From Azolla pinnata (Eukaryota > Streptophyta > Polypodiopsida > Salviniales > Salviniaceae), in the NCBI GenBank assembly GCA_037176905.1, contig JBBBWG010027424.1, forward strand, positions 1 to 24,035: 24,035 nt of DNA, in the 5' to 3' direction. Position 1 is the stretch's first letter. Each line of letters begins with the position of its first letter. Shown here in pieces: positions 20,681 through 24,035 of the stretch. Both the position numbers and the translations under genes were made by a program. The notes under the pieces were generated by a model, which worked only from the letters and a program-made list of their open reading frames with translations, was not told the DNA's origin and made no database searches.

Positions 20681-22797
20681 CGTTGTCGTCGGGCGGCCAA
20701 GAGATCATCGAGTGTGAAACCGAGTGGGCCAAGAGATCGTCGACGGTCGCGGTGTGGAGCCGGCGCGCGGCGCGCTTCTCCAGCGCCACGCGGCACGCCG
20801 CCGCCGTGCCCACCGCATCGCACGCCCCCAGAAGCCCGAGCAAGAAGCCCGTGTGAAACAGCCCTCTATCATCGCGGGCATCATCGGCACCACCACCATC
20901 GGCGGCAATCGTATCGGCATCATCATCCGCGATCGTGCCGGCGGTATCGTCCCTCGGCAGCATGCCCACGATCGTCTCCGCCGCGATCCTCAGCTCGTGC
21001 ACCAGCTGGAGCTGACGATCCATTGCTCCAGTGCTAGCTGGTGTAGTACCGCATCGATTCCTACCGATATTGCCCCTGCTATCATGGGCGCCGCCTCGAT
21101 TCGTCGAGCTAATCTTTCCGCTATTGCTAGACCTGATTTCGATCAACTTGGCGATTGGCTCGGATCTCCGGCCCTGATGATCTCGCCGCCGCACTGAGCT
21201 GCGCCCGATTCGGTCGCTGACCAGCGCATCGTGTACCCATCTGGCCCCCCTTCTCCGCTGCTCCTCGATCAGCGGCCTCAGCACGTTCTCCTCCGCGTAG
21301 TGGATCAGCGCCCCGCCCAGCTTCTCCCGGGGCAATCCCCTCGATCGCATCGCGCACATGGCGCGCTGGAAGAGATCGGCGCGGAGCCTCGACAGTTGCA
21401 GGGCCCAGGGCTCGATGATCGAAGCGGAGCGAAGCCCGAGGCTGGAGAGATCGAGTGGCGGCGGCGGGACATTGTAATTACGGTCGATCGGCTGGCTGCA
21501 ATAGAATGGATCGACGGAGTTCGAGCAGCTGGAAGTTAGAAATCCGGCATTCATCGGCACGCTAGGGCGGCGGTGATTGCAGTTGATATTGGTGGGATCA
21601 GGTGCAGCTGTGCAGGATGCATGATGCAAGCCGGGGCTCGTCAAGATAGATTCGGAGGAGGCATGAGCATCATGGGTTATGATTATGGAGGCAGCATCGA
21701 CGTTAGGGTAATTGGAGCGAGGGACGCGGAACCGCCCCGCGGGAAGCGATTCATCGGGCCCACGGCCGATATGATAATTATCGGTGCCGCGATCGTTGTC
21801 GTTGCGACGATGATCGAACGCCGATTCCATCGTTGTTGCCGCCGCCGCCGAGTGGCCGTAGTACCGGCGATCGCTGGGATCGGCGGGGACGATGTTGGAT
21901 GCAATGGCATCGATGCATCGATTCACGAGGTTGAGCTGATCCTCGCGAATCGCGACCTCGTGGCGGAGCAGGCCGAAGCGTTCGCACGAGCGGAGCACAT
22001 CGACGCATCGATCGAGAGCTGCGAGCGCCGCCGCCGGTCGCGCGATCGTGGGCCGGGTACATTGATGATCGTAATGTCGACGATGATCAGCTGCTGCACC
22101 ATCGAGACATTGGTAGTGCAGGTATGGATGATGATGATGATCGTCGCTGGGGGATGCGTCGATATCATGATCGTATAAGTATAAATCCGTATAATCGCTG
22201 GCGCTGCTGCTGCCGCCGCTGCTGCAGGAGAGGAGGATATCGTCGAGGAACGCATGGCACCGGCGCAGGAGGTTGATCCCGGAATAATACATTAAGCTTC
22301 TCTGATGATGGTGTTGATGATGATGATCAGGCCTATTGTTATTGTTGTGATGACGATTAGATCGATCGTCGACGAAGATTGTGCCGTCGTTGGCGCCGCC
22401 GAGCTGCATCGAGACGGAGCGATCGATGATCGCAGATTCCCCCGCGGCTCCAATGTCGTCGCCCTCGAAATCGAGGTACTCTGCGGCGCACAGCAACGGG
22501 GCCACGTTGTGGGCGGTGATGATGATCTGCAGGTCCAGGACATGATCACGATCGTCATCGTCATCGATCATTCGATGATGATCGGCATCATCATCTGCGG
22601 CACGATTCGCCGTCGCGATCCTCCTCAGATTCCTTGCTCCGCAGCATGCCTTGGCTGCGGCCTCGAACGCATCGGGGCCGCCTGGGAATCGCAGCAGCTC
22701 GAAAACCGGCACCGAGAACACGGAATCGTTGGAATAACGATCGGAGCCCGGATCGATCGGGCAGTTAATGCAGCTGCTGCAGTTAATGTAGCTGCTC

Positions 22798-22840
<43 letters not shown>

Positions 22841-23438
22841 CATTATGATGGTGAAGAAGAGGATTTGGTTCTGACGATTCATCCTTGATCATGAGCTGCG
22901 CCTGATCCCATTCCTGCTGCTGCTGCTGATGCTGCGCCATTCTTCTCAGTCGCCCGCTACTCGCCAGCAATGGGAACTTTGTTTTGAGGATCAAATCACC
23001 ACAGCAAACACCAGATCATTCAGCGAGGAGATGATCAGCAGCGCCCATCATCATTCATGATCGGCGAACAAAAACAGTATAACAGCTACGATTTCTAATT
23101 CCCACAAGCCACATAATTCGGCTGCAGTGGATCTGATCGATCTCTCGATCATGATCATCCGTTGCATCAGCGATCGACTCCTGCAATGCCATGCAGATTC
23201 ATCGCCGGCGCTGCTACTACTGCAGCAGCAGGGGCAATCTTTTCCTCTCCAGATTCAATTCAAGCGATCGATTCAAATGAAATGCTCGGAATTGCGGGGG
23301 AATCTCTACGTTTGTGGGATTCACCTTGGGTAGCGAGAATGCGACCGAGTCCACAGTGACGATCATCATGGTCGGCGATGCATCTGCAGCTGCCGCCGCC
23401 GCCGCCGTCGACACCATCGCCTGATCGGGAATCGCCAT
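19342..23438 (-). CDS. RPT2-like: BTB/NPH3 domain protein, RPT2-like (phototropin signalling)
   Basis: Three minus-strand exons, phase 0: 23438-23325, 22976-20151 and 19923-19342, giving 1173 residues. Splicing exon 1 to exon 2 creates VTVDSVAFSLPKFPLLASSG, a typical start of an NPH3-family BTB domain. Next come LLRFPGGPDAFEAAAKACCG (about 132-151), ITAHNVAPLLCAAEYLDF, NLVNRCIDAIASN, LHTATVDDLLAHS, VAKLVDQYLAEVSVDPRLPP and DGLYRAIDIYLK (to 980). Exon 3 adds HPALPDMERRRMCRLLDC, ACAHAAQNERLPVQTAVQVL, a coiled coil (about 1059-1095), GFFSALSRRLLGRI and a final RRRRRRHSIS. The FFS-LS-KL segment and the R-rich SIS end resemble Arabidopsis RPT2, a partner of phototropin in blue-light responses at the plasma membrane. 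It is nearly twice the usual length (about 600 residues) because of His, Asn, Asp and Ser-Gln insertions. Family assignment is firm; the RPT2 subclade is likely. Confidence 0.88.
19924..20150 (-). other. Intron 2 of the RPT2-like gene with a GA tract
   Basis: Minus-strand donor AAG followed by GTCAGT (GT at 20150-20149) and acceptor GAATTAG (AG at 19925-19924) join YLK to AHPALPD, a junction conserved in the family. The intron is 227 nt. A (GA)n tract, plus-strand (CT)n, occupies about 20007-19959. Retention would shift the frame and stop within the intron. Confidence 0.88.
20356..20390. repeat. GAGATT hexanucleotide tract coding for Ser-Gln repeats
   Basis: About five copies of GAGATT on the plus strand. 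On the minus strand they encode alternating Ser-Gln in the RPT2-like protein, next to His-rich and Pro-rich stretches. Confidence 0.9.
20608..20690. repeat. Trinucleotide tract coding for poly-Asn in the RPT2-like gene
   Basis: A long run of GTT on the plus strand (AAC on the minus) with two interruptions. It encodes about 25 Asn residues near 800-832 of the RPT2-like protein. Such runs are prone to length change. Confidence 0.95.
22797..22850. repeat. Trinucleotide tract coding for poly-His in the RPT2-like gene
   Basis: (ATG)n on the plus strand, read as CAT codons on the minus. It encodes about 17 His residues near 80-97, inside the region that normally completes the BTB fold. Confidence 0.95.
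22977..23324 (-). other. Intron 1 of the RPT2-like gene (348 nt)
   Basis: Minus-strand donor AAG followed by GTGAAT (GT at 23324-23323) and acceptor AACAAAG (AG at 22978-22977). The exon 2 ORF can be read a little way into this intron from an in-frame ATG at 22994, but only the spliced form gives the conserved SLPKFPLL sequence. Confidence 0.8.
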
Positions 23439-23860
23439 ACTTGCAGGATTGGGGCAGGAATGGCGCGCGGGCCCGAAGCAGCAGCAGCTATAGCTATGGG
23501 CGCAGCTGCTGTCGCGGTGCAGCGGCTGCGGGGGCGGGCTGCAGGAGAGAAAACACTGCAGAATTTAGGGTTTTCAGGAATCGTCATGGGGAGCAGGCGA
23601 GAGACGCGGAAGGAACATGCCGATCGATCGATTCACACGCAGAAGTGGACAGAATGATCACGGCCGATTCGTTGTACCCGGAGGCAGCTGCAGGGATGAA
23701 GGGGATCCTCCGCACTTCCGGGGGGCGCGCTGCTGCTGCTGAGATTAGGGTTTGGGAGCAGCATTCCGCCATGGAAGCTGAGGTCGCTGTATTTCAGGGA
23801 AGAAGACGCCATGGATTCTCAGACCCAAAAACCCTGATCCTTTTAAAATGGCAATTTTTA
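23439..23860 (-). promoter_or_regulatory. RPT2-like 5' leader and proximal promoter with upstream ATGs
   Basis: No coding exon is needed upstream of 23438, since the first 38 residues already reach the conserved BTB start. ATGs occur at 23812, 23772 and 23587 on the minus strand. A weak TATA-like TTTTAAAA lies at 23841-23848. The transcription start is not known. Confidence 0.4.
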
Positions 23861-23901
23861 AAAAACCTGCCAAAATGCCAGGCTGGCCACTCCCGTCGTG
23901 C

Positions 23902-23946
23902 CACGTGGACGCACGTCCACGTGTTCATCCCTCATTGGCCCACGTG
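23902..23946. promoter_or_regulatory. Cluster of three G-boxes, two as an inverted repeat
   Basis: CACGTG occurs at 23902-23907, 23918-23923 and 23941-23946. The first two form a perfect 10-bp inverted repeat, CACGTGGACG and CGTCCACGTG, separated by two bases. An ATTGG (reverse CCAAT) lies between the second and third. G-boxes bind bZIP factors such as HY5 and bHLH factors such as PIFs. The cluster sits about 460-510 bp upstream of the RPT2-like ATG. Confidence 0.75.
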
Positions 23947-23970
23947 TGCATCCCCTCCCCCGGACACACC

Positions 23971-24020
23971 TGCATGTACGTACGTATTCATGTACGTATC
24001 TATGTGCGTACGTACGTATA
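23971..24020. repeat. TACGTA-rich palindromic repeat at the window edge
   Basis: Several overlapping GTACGTACGTAT-type palindromes with TATGT spacers. This is low-complexity sequence and may form hairpins. The remainder to 24035 is AT-rich and unassigned. Confidence 0.7.
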
Positions 24021-24035
24021 TTTGTAAGTATAAAT

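Noticed and set aside
20202..20717. Plus-strand ORF with Arg-Leu repeats and poly-Val
   Set aside because: Antisense of the Ser-Gln and poly-Asn tracts of the RPT2-like gene.
23771..24000. Plus-strand ORF from ATG 23771 as the start of a gene running right
   Set aside because: The frame quickly enters AT-rich and G-box promoter sequence and shows no domain.

Overview
This window is nuclear DNA from a flowering plant. It holds five spliced genes with GT-AG introns, most of them AT-rich, and many microsatellites. Three of the five belong to plant-type families: a phragmoplast kinesin of the KIN-10A type, a DnaJ protein with the DnaJ-X region, and a BTB/NPH3 phototropism protein. The GC-rich NPH3 coding exon beside AT-rich introns would fit a monocot, but I cannot name the species. 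A run of exactly 100 N at 11512-11611 is an assembly gap. Exons were joined by hand from splice signals, reading frame and remembered family sequences, so every gene model is a prediction.

Left part (1-5060). The last two coding exons of a ubiquitin domain-containing (UBTD-type) protein lie on the plus strand at the edge (41-344). Facing it on the minus strand is a small three-exon gene for a DUF3128/UPF0545 protein with a twin CX9C motif (3020-1814). Its exons are too short to show up as long ORFs. Its leader runs back towards about 4050, where a roughly 138-bp tandem duplication lies.

Middle (5060-11611). A complete KIN-10A/PAKRP2 kinesin gene (coding 6272-10550, six exons, 1024 residues) has a likely intron in its 5' leader. 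A 170-bp tandem repeat with TCT tracts lies upstream, and a second repeat family fills the leader intron. The last intron has a length divisible by three and no stop, so it could be retained. A CAC/CAT tract and a large CATA/CACA tetranucleotide array follow and run into the gap.

Right part (11612-24035). A ten-exon DnaJ/DnaJ-X co-chaperone gene (11783-18326, 376 residues) has several tandem duplications in its introns and a hairpin in its 3' flank. Converging on it is a minus-strand BTB/NPH3 gene closest to RPT2 (23438-19342, three exons, 1173 residues). It is much longer than its relatives because of His, Asn, Asp and Ser-Gln insertions, and it ends in the Arg-rich Ser-Ile-Ser tail of NPH3 and RPT2. 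Three G-boxes, two of them forming an inverted repeat, lie upstream.

The genes do not form one pathway. They look like ordinary neighbours: proteostasis (UBTD, DnaJ), a probable mitochondrial small protein, cytokinesis (KIN-10A) and blue-light signalling (RPT2-like). I found no RNA genes, intact transposons or novel multi-gene system. The unusual signals are the local tandem repeats, the possible exitron, and the expanded NPH3 protein with its light-type promoter elements.
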